64,000 nucleotides of DNA from assembly GCA_016110215.1 (NCBI GenBank), contig JADWQD010000015.1:1-64000 (forward strand), given 5' to 3'. The notes below the pieces were generated by a model. It saw nothing but the letters and a program-made list of their open reading frames with translations, was not told the origin of the DNA and made no database searches. Positions 40,937 through 51,366 of the stretch are shown here, piece after piece. Position numbers and translations under genes: made by a program. Source of the stretch: Capronia americana. Taxonomy: Eukaryota; Ascomycota; Eurotiomycetes; Chaetothyriales; Herpotrichiellaceae. The first letter of the stretch is position 1. The number at the start of each line of letters is the position of its first letter.

Positions 40937-42412
40937 GGAATCCCGGGGCCTCGACTGCTGTTGTTTCACTAGCCCTTCCTCTTGCGAACCGAGAGGGGCT
41001 GCTCCACCCGTCCCACCAGCACCTTACCCCCGCGAACGGTAACAGAGTGGCTCTCTGTGACCATGATAGCACCGAGACCCGAAGTCTTGCGGATGGTCAA
41101 CCGGATCGGAGATCCCTCGAGATCATAACCAACTTGTGCAACGGAGGACCTAAGCAGTGGACCCGCTCATCATGCAGAGATGCATGGCGAGAAGCGCATT
41201 TGGCCGTTGTTTCTGTAAGTGTACTTGTACAACAGACAAAAGTCACTCCGGGCGTTCCATTTGGGCTGATTTCTAACGTCAGAAATGAATAAAGGCCTGC
41301 TTCCAGAAGACTCTGATCCTTGATTACGCCTTTTGCGACTAATTTGTGCTAATTTGACTTTCTTTCCTATCCGCAAACGCGATGATCATTCCCCGCCGGT
41401 GCCGCTCACAAGGAGCTTTTGCTTCGGTTAAGACACGTGGTGCTCAGGGTCTATCTCTTCTAGCAGCTTGCGGAGGGCCCAAGCCTGGTTGTATACTACT
41501 CCGAACGAGGACTTTACTCTCCCCAGTTTAGGTGGGGTACCCCGGATTAGGCTGACGAGGTACTGGGGACACGGGAGTACGAGTAGAGGAGCTGTGCTGA
41601 GTAGTACCCCACCTATGTGGGACATTGACCCGGGTTTATTCTGCAGACCGGAAATCTTGAAAGGTCCAGTCCAAGCTTTGTCGCGGTAATATATTTATTC
41701 CCAGGAGAAATGGCGCAGGCTCCAAGCGGGACGGAATTGCACACTCCGAAACATAATTGCAATGGTGGAGGCACTTGGCATGACCAGTGCACGCAGGAAG
41801 GATCATGGCCAAGCACCTGGACACGCCGCCGATTAGGCGAGGCCGCCACCTGCCAGAAGTCTGACAGGCTTAACCCGCTCTCAAGAATCGAGACCGCGGT
41901 TTCTCTCTGCTAGACAATCATCACCTCAGATGCTATCGAGTGTGTCAGGCAGATAAACCATGACTGCCAACGAGGGAGTTCCGATAGCCTGTGATCCTAC
42001 GCTACAGCTCCTTTACTCTTACAGGTCGTATGGCCTGCATCAACGTGGCAGGGGGCCGCTGACTCCTCGAGAATGGACCAAACACGGCTGGGCACTAACG
42101 CCACGGAAAATACCCAGAACATACTGGTCCAAAGGGGCCTCGAAGCTTGTCCCCTGTGGCTCCAATCCCCTAATGTGCCGCATGGGAGGATTTAGCCCGT
42201 GGCAGAAAGGTGTGGCCGGGGCCCCAGATTGCGCTGAACCGCCATTCACCAGGTGGAGAAGGCCACTTTCGCTAACGCACGCGGCCTGACTGGAGAATTT
42301 TTGGAGACTTTATCTACATGGGCAACTGCACTTTTCCACTTATCTCTTCTTCTGCTCTCCCTACCCCGGCCGGTACTTCGACACTGCGACTCACCACCGA
42401 GCCTTGTACACC
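40937..42412. other. Long intergenic region
   Basis: About 1.5 kb without a supportable gene. It contains a 12 bp inverted repeat (41529-41615) in a patch of GGGGTAC/GTACCCC words. The sequence just before 42413 is C/T-rich, as expected for the leader of the efflux pump gene. Confidence 0.4.
41529..41615. repeat. Inverted repeat, 12 bp arms around a ~63 bp spacer
   Basis: TAGGTGGGGTAC at 41529-41540 is the exact reverse complement of GTACCCCACCTA at 41604-41615. The spacer holds further GGTAC/GAGTAC words. It could be a MITE remnant or a hairpin in a transcript; no transposase gene is near. Confidence 0.6.
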
Positions 42413-44626
42413 ATGGCTGGCTCATATGAAGAGAAGAGAGTTGGCGCTGAGGTCGAAGTCACCGAGCATGCCCGATCCGAGGCCCGCCACGTCCCCGTCC
42501 ATGAGATTCCTCTCGACCTCGACGACCCACACAAAGCCGCCCTGGAGGACAATCCGGAGAAAGCCGAGACCTTGACTTTGACAACCTTCCTTGCGATAGC
42601 CGTGAGTGACGAAATCAACGCCTTCAGACCCGTCCGAGAGCTAACTCGTCTGCGAAGTCTCTTTCGTTCTCCTACGTCTGTCCCATTTCGTGTGGATTCG
42701 TCCTCGTCACCAGCATTCTTGTCCCCATCGGCACCGATCTTGGAGACACTGAGCACATATCTTGGATTGTCGGCGGATGGAGTATCGCGTCGTCGGTCAG
42801 CTTCTCTCTCGCCGGCGCCATCAGTGATGTCTTTGGGCGTCGATGGACCATTGTAAGTGGCGAGGTAATTGCGATCATCGGCTCGGTAGGTAAAACAAAC
42901 GCCCGAAATCAAGGACTCTCTGACAGATAATTCAAGATCATAGCGTGTACCTCGCAGTCGACCCTTATGCTCTCAGCAGCCTCCACTGTCATTGGGTTTG
43001 GCTGTGGCATTATCTTTGTGAGCTATGCCGGCATTCAGGAACTCGTCCCCAACAAGTGGAGAGGCCTGCTCGGTCTCACTGAATGTGCAATGACATTGCC
43101 CTGGGCGCTCGCAGGCACCTTGATGTGAGTTCCGCTCAACCCTGGCATTTTCGCAACTTGGGTTTCATCATATACAGGCTCGAATACTGACACCTATGCA
43201 GTGCTACCTGTTTGAATTCCAACACGGGTGCCAAATGGCGCTGGTGCTACTATATCGTGAGTCCCGATATTCCGTTAACATGCTTCAAATCGGCGTTTCC
43301 TGACCATTACAGGGTATCATATACGGTGTCTTGAGCATGATCGGTACTATACTCTTCTACTACCCCCCGCCAAGGCCACAATACGACTTCCAGAAATCCC
43401 GCTGGCAACAGATCAAGGAGGTTGATTATATTGGCTTCATGCTTTACACCGGCGGTTTGACCATTTTCCTGATCGGACTGACATGGGCCGGAACTCCCGG
43501 GCATGCCTGGAAGTCGGCATCAGTGATTGCACCCATTATCGTGGGTATCTTGACCCTGGTGGCTTGCTTTATCTACGACTTCACCGTCCCGCAACAGCCG
43601 TTCTTCCCATACAGCTTGTTCCGCCAGGTTCGAGAATTCACAGTACTGCTCGTGGTTGTTTTTGTGGCCGGTGAGTGGTCCCTTGCGTACAGTCGGACCT
43701 TCATGGATGCTAACCCCATCGGCAGGCATGGTTTTCTACTCCTTCGCAGGCCTGCTTCCACAAGGCTCGCTCTACATGTACACGTCCGACCCGATCCAGA
43801 TTGGTATCATTGCTCTGCCAAACGGAGTCGCCCAGGTCTTGTGCGGTGGTATTGCGACCCTGTTCATGGGCAAAGTCGGTCATCTGAAGCTCCAGGTCAT
43901 TGTGTGCTTGGTGTTCCAGACGGTTTTCACGGCAGCCTATGCGGGATTCATCCCCATGAACCGAGCAGCATGGTCGGCATTCCAATTTTTCAGCATGGGA
44001 CCTTTCGCCTTGATAACTCTACTGTGCTATGTTATCGCGGGATTGAACGTGCCACTTAGGCATTTGGGTATCGCCTCCGGGTTAATTGGCACGTTCCGCA
44101 GTGGAGGTGGCAGCGTCGGCAATGCGAGTAAGTGGTCCTTTTCTCCAGCTACTGTCGTCCGCGCTGACCGCAGAAAGTCTTCAACACGATCCTCAACGGC
44201 GTTGTCAAAGGTCAAATCCCCAAAAGGCTCGCCGAGGTTGCAGCTACTTACAACCTGTCTGCCGATCAACTGGCGGCTCTGATCCCGGCCACAGCTGAGA
44301 ATGCAGTGGGAATACCAGGAGTGTTTGCTTCGGTTCCGGGGATCACTCCTGCCATTGAACAAGCCGCCGCGCACGCCTACAAGGAGGCATACGCCCATGC
44401 CTTTAAGATGGTCTTCTACAGCTCAATCCCGTTCGGAGTTATCGCCATCGCCTGCGCGTGCCTAATCAAGGATTCTTCTCAGTACCTCACGAACCACACC
44501 GCGGTTCACATGGTGCGAGAGGGTGCGATGGGAAAGAATCCTGGCCGGGTGAAAGAGCATTCCAATACAGCGCCTGTCTCACAGGGATCCGAGGTTACAA
44601 CCTCAGAGAGTGATAGATCATCGTGA
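42413..44626 (+). CDS. TRI12-type MFS efflux pump
   Basis: A 14-TM drug:H+ antiporter-like carrier of the trichothecene efflux pump family (PF06609). Proposed exons: 42413-42601, 42658-42885, 42937-43124, 43202-43256, 43313-43670, 43726-44127, 44178-44626 (622 aa). Marks: TSILVPIGTDLGDTEHISWIVGGWSIASSV, GAISDVFGRRWTI (MFS motif A), IIGSIIACTSQS, GFGCGIIFVSYAGIQELVPNKWRG (typical TRI12 loop), TGAKWRWCYYIGIIYG, and late RSGGGSVGNAIFNTILNGVV. The last intron uses the acceptor at 44177, not the AG at 44173, because only the former restores NAIFNTIL. Cytosolic tails are polar. Family members export toxins or siderophores. No toxin biosynthesis gene lies in this window, so the cargo is open. A C2H2 regulator follows on the same strand. 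Confidence 0.92.
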
Positions 44627-45241
44627 GCGAGATCCATCGGATTATAACGGCGAAGGAGAGATGGCTCGAGAAACATGGGTGGAAGATGCATAAGCTCCGG
44701 ACATTTCCTTCACATGGTTGATGTGCATGGAGGTGCAGTCAATCGACCGAGTTTCTTGCATTTGCAACCTGAGGCACATATTGGGGCTATATATACTGTA
44801 CTTCATCCTTCTGGCTGGTGATAGAATGAGGCAAATATTCAAGCCTTCGAGTGCTGTTGATGACTGTTCATTGTGCAAGCCGTGGCTAGTGACAGATATG
44901 TAATGCCCGAATTCTGGCACTTCGTACCACGTACCGGGGAGCATCTAATGAAGAGGTCCACAATGGGCCATCAATTGGCAATCCTCCCACCTACAGTACT
45001 CCGGACTCAGCCGACTCTGTAGTGGAGCTTCTCCGCATTCCCTCCCTCCCCCGAGCTACCAGGATGGGGCGCGACGGGGCTCGACGGTGTCTGTAGCGGT
45101 GCAGATGGCTGCCACAAAGGCATTTGTGGCAGCCCTGTTCTAAATAGACTTGGGCTCGTAATTTATCCTGCCACACTTGAGGAGCAACGCGGGGTAGCCT
45201 TCCTAATGGCATGTGGGAGCGATTAGAAGAGAGACTTCAAG
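44627..45241. other. Intergenic region upstream of the C2H2 regulator
   Basis: About 0.6 kb without a supportable gene; 3' flank of the pump and promoter of the regulator. Confidence 0.4.
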
Positions 45242-47782
45242 ATGCCCTCGAAGGGTCTGCGCAACAAGAAATGTCCATATTGTGAAAGGAAGTTCGTCAA
45301 GGCAGAGCACCTCAACCGCCACCAACGCGCTCATACCGGGGAAAAGCCTTTCAAATGCTCTCACTGTGGCCGCGAATACGGGCGAAGTGACGTCTTAATG
45401 CGACATGTTCGGAACCACCATTCTGACAACGGACAACAAAGCGCCTTGCAGGTTGCGGTGTCTGACTCGCGCGAAGGAGCAGCAACGGTGACGAGACCTT
45501 TGGATGCACGATCGGTCAACACCGTGCCGTCGGTAAGCTTGATGCAACCACCGCTCTCGGGCGGAGATGTGCAAAGCCAGGATGTAGCAGGTGCTCGGGC
45601 TCGATCCAACGGCCCGGCATTGCAATCAGTCACATATCCGCCCGAATCCGGCGTTCCTATCGAGCGGAGAGTCGCAGACCCATTCGACACGGATCAGAGC
45701 TGGTTAGAGCCTCCCGACTTGACTTTGGGGTTGAATATCTGGGACGACCTGCCCCCTTTTGAATTCGGGAGCATTCCTGGTGGCTCGACTCTTGGACTAT
45801 CACCTTCATACTCTCGACACCTCGTCCATTCGCCGCCCACAGGCGATATATCCGACGAAAGGTATGCGAAGATTGCGAGCCTGTGGCCGATGAAGAAGCA
45901 GACGCCCCGACGCTTGATCCAGACTCTCTGGCGCGATGTGGCCTCTTACCCGGAAGACAACATATTCTCGCAGCCGATGGAAGAGGCTGACGAAGAGAAC
46001 CTTCCGCCACGAACGCCGTCCCGGAGGGGAGAATCAAGATGGGGTTTGGACGAAGCTAGGAGGGCAAGACTGATGGAAGATTGTGCGCCTCTTCATTCGC
46101 AGCATGGCGCAGAGAGGAAGTCGAATGGCGAAGCCCAGATCAGCACTAATAGTAGTGCGGGAGAGAATACGAGTGTCGACAGCTATGGATTTGCCAAATT
46201 CCCGTCGACCCAGATCTTGGACATCAGCTTGGACATTTATTTCCGGAGATTCCATCATTTGATGCCCTTCATCCACGAGCCAACCTTCGCTGCAAAACAG
46301 ACGTCGAGCAGCCTCCTCTTCCCCATGTGTCTTATGGGCCTGACACTCCTGGACTCTGTTAGAGCGAAAAGATTCGTGAGCTCTAACTTGGTGGATGCTA
46401 TCGAACGGTGCAGGCGAGACCTGGTCTTGAGCTCACGACACGGGGGTCAGCTAGGGGAATTGTTGACTGCATTGGCGGCTACGTCCCTGCTACTTACTGT
46501 CGCGTGCATTAGTCCCAAGCAGGCCCTGGCAGAGCACTCTCGCCTTCTCTACAGCGAGGCCATGAATGTTGCTCAACGGCACGGGCTTTTCTTCCCCCAA
46601 GAAGGTCAAGAGCTCTCGTCGACGCTCTTCCGTGACCTGGAGGGTGACACTGCCAAATGGAGAGCGTGGACCAAGATCGAGTCCGTCAAGCGACTGATCG
46701 TCTGCTTAATCATGTCGGACTCCTTCTTCTCTGCCCTGGACGACCACAACCCCATTATCCAGACCAGGGCTCTACACTTCTACTTCCCCTGCAAGAATGA
46801 GCTATTTCAGGCCCCGACAGCAAAGCGGTGGACTCAACTGGTCAATGCCGGCGCTGCGACGGTAATGCCCTGGTTGACTCCTCAATTGGAAACCGCAATT
46901 CTTCCCCCACCCCCGGATGCCAACACCCTGGGATTCTTCGGTCTGTTTTCCACAATCTGGGTACGGATCGCCGAAGCAAGGCATCGGAACGCCCTCCTCA
47001 CACCGGACGCTTCAGGTCTTCTGATTCCGGCCGATGTCTTCAGCCACGACGAGCACGCGGCCTCTATCGTCCCACTTCTGGTGAAGGTATGGAGGACGTA
47101 TGGCCAGACAATGGGGGCTATTAATCCGAATTGCGAGGCCTTCTGGCACCACTTGAACATCTCCATGACCGCCGATCTCGCCATTTTTGAACTCGCCTCT
47201 GGGAGGGAAGGTGCGGAAAGCGCGAAAACCGCGCTGGACGCTATCGCAACGTGGTCCCAGACCAGCGCCGCACGGCGTGCATGTGTCCATGCTGCACAGA
47301 CCTTCCTGATCATGTCTAAACGTCGACCCATAGACGGTACCTCATATGAAGCGGAGATCGCGCTCGTACATGCGGCGCTGGTGCTCGGCCTGTATGTGTT
47401 CGTGATGCCCCAAGAGGACAGCGAGATACATCAGCCTGCTCTTGGGGACACGCACCCCGAGCCCTTTGAGCTCCTGGACAACGTGGACTGGAACCTTGTG
47501 GGAGAGGAGGGTTTCAGCAGCTACGCTACCAACAGACCAGAAACCGATATGCTCTTGAGCTCGACGATTTGCCCGGCGAAAACCTTCATTCGCACGGGGG
47601 GACCAATCTCGTTTTCCGGAGTCGTGCAACGCGGTGGCTACGCGTTCGCACGCCGGATACTGCTTGATTATGTGTATCTCTTGGAGGAAAATGGGACGAG
47701 ATATAACGTGATGGAATTCTGCCACATCTTGCGCATTTTGAGCGATGCCCTTATTGACCTCGACTCGGGAGGCTCAGAATGA
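45242..47782 (+). CDS. C2H2 zinc-finger / fungal_trans transcription factor
   Basis: Single exon, 846 aa. Two adjacent C2H2 fingers open the protein: CPYCERKFVKAEHLNRHQRAH (residues 11-31) and CSHCGREYGRSDVLMRHVRNHH (about 39-60), joined by the canonical TGEKPFK linker. After a disordered stretch, the fungal-specific regulatory domain (PF04082) begins near residue 325 with LDISLDIYFRRFHHLMPFIHEPTF and runs to about 620, including EAMNVAQRHGLFFP. This two-finger plus fungal_trans layout is typical of moulds, for example in regulators of catabolic or detoxifying genes. The start is the ATG 10 codons before the first finger. It sits 615 bp behind the TRI12-type pump on the same strand; regulation of that pump is inference. 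Confidence 0.93.
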   Translation: MPSKGLRNKKCPYCERKFVKAEHLNRHQRAHTGEKPFKCSHCGREYGRSDVLMRHVRNHHSDNGQQSALQVAVSDSREGAATVTRPLDARSVNTVPSVSLMQPPLSGGDVQSQDVAGARARSNGPALQSVTYPPESGVPIERRVADPFDTDQSWLEPPDLTLGLNIWDDLPPFEFGSIPGGSTLGLSPSYSRHLVHSPPTGDISDERYAKIASLWPMKKQTPRRLIQTLWRDVASYPEDNIFSQPMEEADEENLPPRTPSRRGESRWGLDEARRARLMEDCAPLHSQHGAERKSNGEAQISTNSSAGENTSVDSYGFAKFPSTQILDISLDIYFRRFHHLMPFIHEPTFAAKQTSSSLLFPMCLMGLTLLDSVRAKRFVSSNLVDAIERCRRDLVLSSRHGGQLGELLTALAATSLLLTVACISPKQALAEHSRLLYSEAMNVAQRHGLFFPQEGQELSSTLFRDLEGDTAKWRAWTKIESVKRLIVCLIMSDSFFSALDDHNPIIQTRALHFYFPCKNELFQAPTAKRWTQLVNAGAATVMPWLTPQLETAILPPPPDANTLGFFGLFSTIWVRIAEARHRNALLTPDASGLLIPADVFSHDEHAASIVPLLVKVWRTYGQTMGAINPNCEAFWHHLNISMTADLAIFELASGREGAESAKTALDAIATWSQTSAARRACVHAAQTFLIMSKRRPIDGTSYEAEIALVHAALVLGLYVFVMPQEDSEIHQPALGDTHPEPFELLDNVDWNLVGEEGFSSYATNRPETDMLLSSTICPAKTFIRTGGPISFSGVVQRGGYAFARRILLDYVYLLEENGTRYNVMEFCHILRILSDALIDLDSGGSE

Positions 47783-48088
47783 AGAAGCCGAGACGAATGC
47801 TACGCTGGTGCTCCTTCGAATCAACTTCCGAATGAACACACTAAACCACACATTGTTTGCCATCACGCTGTAGCATGTAGAATGGAATTGTGGCGAACAT
47901 CCCTATATCTAAAAAGTACCCCAAATGAATGAATCGCACGAACGGGAAACTTCAAATGACGTGATTCCTCAAGCCACCGACAATTCTCTTTCCGCTGTGC
48001 AAGACTAAACCCAAGATGAGCTCCCTCGTCGCACAATAAGGCGGCACAATGAACGAGCTGGCTGTGTGACAACTACGCTCCCCTCGCC
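47783..48088. other. Short intergenic region
   Basis: 306 bp between two + strand genes; nothing distinctive seen. Confidence 0.4.
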
Positions 48089-48502
48089 ATGTTCAGCTCT
48101 CGTCATCCGGAAGACCGTTTCCGCCTGCGCATGCACCGAGCCCGCTCCGTCGAACTCACTAACGATGAGCTCGTCGAAATCCGCGCCGCCCAACGCACCT
48201 TCGAAGGGGCCTACGTCCGCACTGCGCTCTCGCAACTCTCCTTCTCGCTCGTGGTCCTCAAGATATTCACCTCGGAGTTCTATTCCATTGGCGCGCTGTT
48301 TGCCGCGTACGCCTTCAGCTTGCTCCTAGTTAGTGCCTATCGGAGACAGCAAGGAAACAGGCAGTTCTTCACTGAGCTGGGCGATGATGGACTGGCTATG
48401 AAGAGATTTGTCACGAGCGGGAATGTTGTTGTGGCGGTGACGGCTTTGACTATCGCCGCGATTGTGAGTCTGCTCGTCTTGACGTTGAGGCTGGAGACTT
48501 GA
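48089..48502 (+). CDS. DUF202-type small membrane protein
   Basis: Single exon, 137 aa. A charged N-terminus (FSSRHPEDRFRLRMHRARSVELTND) leads into a DUF202-like region: RTFEGAYVRTALSQLSFSLVVLKIF, with hydrophobic segments at about 45-62, 66-83 and 112-134. The family's core pattern is an Arg-Thr-Ala-Leu-x-x-Leu stretch at the start of TM1, present here as RTALSQL. The molecular function of the family is not established; fungal members are found in vacuolar and other endomembranes. Gene size and the absence of an intron are usual. The ATG at 48089 sits in a good context (CTCGCCATGT). Confidence 0.82.
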   Translation: MFSSRHPEDRFRLRMHRARSVELTNDELVEIRAAQRTFEGAYVRTALSQLSFSLVVLKIFTSEFYSIGALFAAYAFSLLLVSAYRRQQGNRQFFTELGDDGLAMKRFVTSGNVVVAVTALTIAAIVSLLVLTLRLET

Positions 48503-49961
48503 TGGCGGCATCGCCACGCGCTCAACCCTGCACATGCGATCAGGAACCCTGGAGCAATGCGCTGAAGCACACAACACCGCGGAAGAGGTCAAAAGCGCGA
48601 CGCTGCAGTGGTCACTGCCGGGAAGGACTGATGGTATGGGGCTATAACTAGTGGTCCTCAGAACGAGACCTGGCTCCTCACATTCTGGACGCGAAATTCC
48701 CGCCTCGCACCAAGTGTCAATGGTGATAGCTGTGACCCGATTCCTTATCCCAGAGTCGGCCTTTATCTACCCTTCCCGAACAGACGAGGGATCGAACTGA
48801 TGCATCTTGTCGACATCTTGATCGAAAACAAAAAGGGCTGCTACCTTAATGGTTATGCTTCCTACCGGAATATATTCGACAATGGGACAAATCTACGATT
48901 CTGCAGACGATGAGGACCGTTTGCAGCCATTACATCGCATCGATTACCCTGGTCAACTCGGGCCGACTATACGCTGCCGAAGAGCTGTGCACCCGTCTGA
49001 TCTGTCTATGTGACCTTCCACCTGGGATATTTTTGGCGGTGGGAAAGGAGCTCTGGCTTTCGCCATTTGTGTCTGCAGGTCCTCAGTCCGTTCGATGCAG
49101 ATATTGAGAAGGCTGGAAACGCGTTCTAGCTTTGCAGGCGAATGATGTGGCTAGCTGCTTTTGCTGACCTTGTCCTCGATGGCCGGTGCGGCTATATCGA
49201 AGGAGTTGCGATCGTTGCCTACCGCAGTAAGGCTGATGGGACTGAAACCCCCACAATGACATCGACTGCAAGAGATGTCGATGTCGATATCGCATTTTGC
49301 TGCAGTATTCTTCGAGAGCAAACGTTGGAGGGGCTGATGACTCGAGCTGCTCACGTTCATGCTCAAGGGCCGCAAAGCAGCATGAGCTTCCACCTCATTT
49401 GATACCCAGCTACAGGAGTATTCTTTGGATGGAAAATATTCATGCCATGTATAACATTGTGTACGCAAAACTAATGTGTTTGCGGCGTGAAATGAATCAA
49501 CCTCAGGCAGGCCTCACTTTGCTAAGATTGTCGGAAATTTTTAATCCGACCCACTTTGGGCATTTGGCTAGGTTGAATTCACTGCCTCTTGACAATTAAT
49601 TGTTGACTCGAACTTGAGTGATAACAATGCCAGGCTGTGATCACATCACAGCCATCTCACGCCTACATTCTATATAGGATCGTTTCCTCCCCGGTGACGT
49701 TCCCAAGATTGATGTCTTTCTCACAAAGGCTTTCTTCAACAACTAAAGGCAATCACAAGGCGGTTGCTCTTCACTCCGGTCCTCACTTCCTAGATGGCCA
49801 GTTTTGTTCGACGGCAGGTGCAACTACTTTCAATAAGTTGAATCACATTTCAAACAAAGGCAACTGCGTTGGAGTCTCCTCTTCATTTTCTTTTCTTCGC
49901 CTTCTCTAGACGACGGCTTCTTGAATTCTACGATGCATTGGACTCTCACTCGCCCGAAACC
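48503..49961. other. Long intergenic region
   Basis: About 1.46 kb. Only short open frames without motifs occur on both strands. No tRNA or repeat found. The last 100 bp are C/T-rich and probably the leader of tad3. Confidence 0.4.
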
Positions 49962-51321
49962 ATGGCTGAGATTGACAAAGTCTCAGGATTCATCCTCGAA
50001 CCACTGAAGACGGTTCATGAGACTCGCCCGGAAGAAGTCTTCGGTATGCCAGCGGGGCTTGCAATATGAATCATACCTTTACTGACCTCTCCCCAGTTCG
50101 AGCTTTCGTCATTGAGATCCCCGCCAAGTTGACAAGCAAAGCTCTCAGGTATGTTGCCCAAAGCGAGGCACCGAAGTAGAACTAACGCACAATTTTAGCA
50201 TCGTCAAACCCATCATTCCCTCTGGTGGCAAGCATCCATCCTTTGGCCATTTCCGGCGCGTATGCAATCTGTCACACCTGCCCGAGGACTTGACATGGCG
50301 GCGTGATTACGATGCAAGGGGACTTCAGACCACGTTTCTGCTGGTTCCCAATACTGTGGTCCCGTGGGAGGATATCAAAGCCACCTTCGAGCCACATATC
50401 GATGTTGAAGGTCTACCTCGTTGCTTCGACGCTGTGGTTCCACGACATGCACCGCTGAGTGCCGAACAAGCCACTCTCTGGAGTGAGCGCTATTGGCCAG
50501 CAATCTACAATCCCTCTGCACAGGTCATTCAGGATTGCCCACCCCTTCATCACCTTCGTCGAATCCGTGCCTTTTTAGAGGTTCCGGCCACCACCAGGTA
50601 TATGGAACTTGCACTGACAGCTGCTGGGCAATCTAAAGAATATGGCCATGGAAGAGGGGTCGGTGCCGTTGTTGTTGAACCACATACTGGGGCCGTCGTG
50701 GCCGTTGCTGGAGATGCTCGCTGGTGGTCGGCCGATGCACAGCCTCCGCATCCTCCAACAGCGGACCAAGGAGAAGGCAAACCTGAGTGGCATGCCGTCA
50801 TGCGTGTCATTGCGATGGTTGCAAACAAAGAACTGCGTCGACGCATCAATGCCGGAGGACACCTCAAGTTCAAAGATACATGCACCGAAACTCCATCTGG
50901 CCGATCTCTCACGCTCATAGAAAGTCACTATGAGGAGGAAGACGAACCTCTTCGTGACCTCAGCGCTGGACTGGGCAATATCGTTCTCGAAAATAGCAGC
51001 ATTGACACATTACCGGAGAAGCGAACAGGCCCTCGAGGTGAAGGCTATCTCTGCAGTGGGCTCGATATCTACCTCACCCACGAGCCTTGTGTCTGCTGTG
51101 CAATGGCTATGATCCATTCCAGATTCCGGGCGTGTGTTTTTGCCCGACGAATGTACGGCAGTGGTGGACTGTCTGCCGAACCTGGTAAGAACAGGCTGGG
51201 CTATGGTCTCTTCTGGCGTCGAGAGCTCAATTGGCGCGTCGTGACATTCCAACATACGCTGGTGGCTACTACTCAGGAGGGCGAAGAAAGTCGAATGGAT
51301 ACAGAAATATTCCATGCTTAG
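49962..51321 (+). CDS. tad3: tRNA-specific adenosine-34 deaminase subunit Tad3
   Basis: The non-catalytic partner of Tad2 in the heterodimer that converts A34 to inosine in tRNA anticodons. Proposed exons: 49962-50043, 50097-50148, 50199-51321 (418 aa). The N-terminal half has the Tad3-specific domain (VRAFVIEIPAKLTSKALSIVKPIIP, LPEDLTWRRDY, LSAEQATLWSERYWPAIYNP). The deaminase fold shows HAV in EWHAVMRVI (about 243-245) where catalytic deaminases have HAE: the Glu is replaced by Val, as in yeast Tad3. The zinc site is completed by EPCVCCAMAMIHSRFR (PCxxC, about 341-345), preceded by GEGYLCSGLDIYLTH. The gene converges on lin1 with only 45 bp between stop codons, so their 3' UTRs must overlap. 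Confidence 0.94.
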
Positions 51322-51366
51322 GAAGTCGATTATTCGGAATATCAGACGACATCATCATCATCAGCC

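Noticed and set aside
44128..44177. Acceptor AG at 44173 for the last TRI12 intron
   Set aside because: It shifts the frame; the AG at 44176-44177 restores NAIFNTIL and the long downstream frame.
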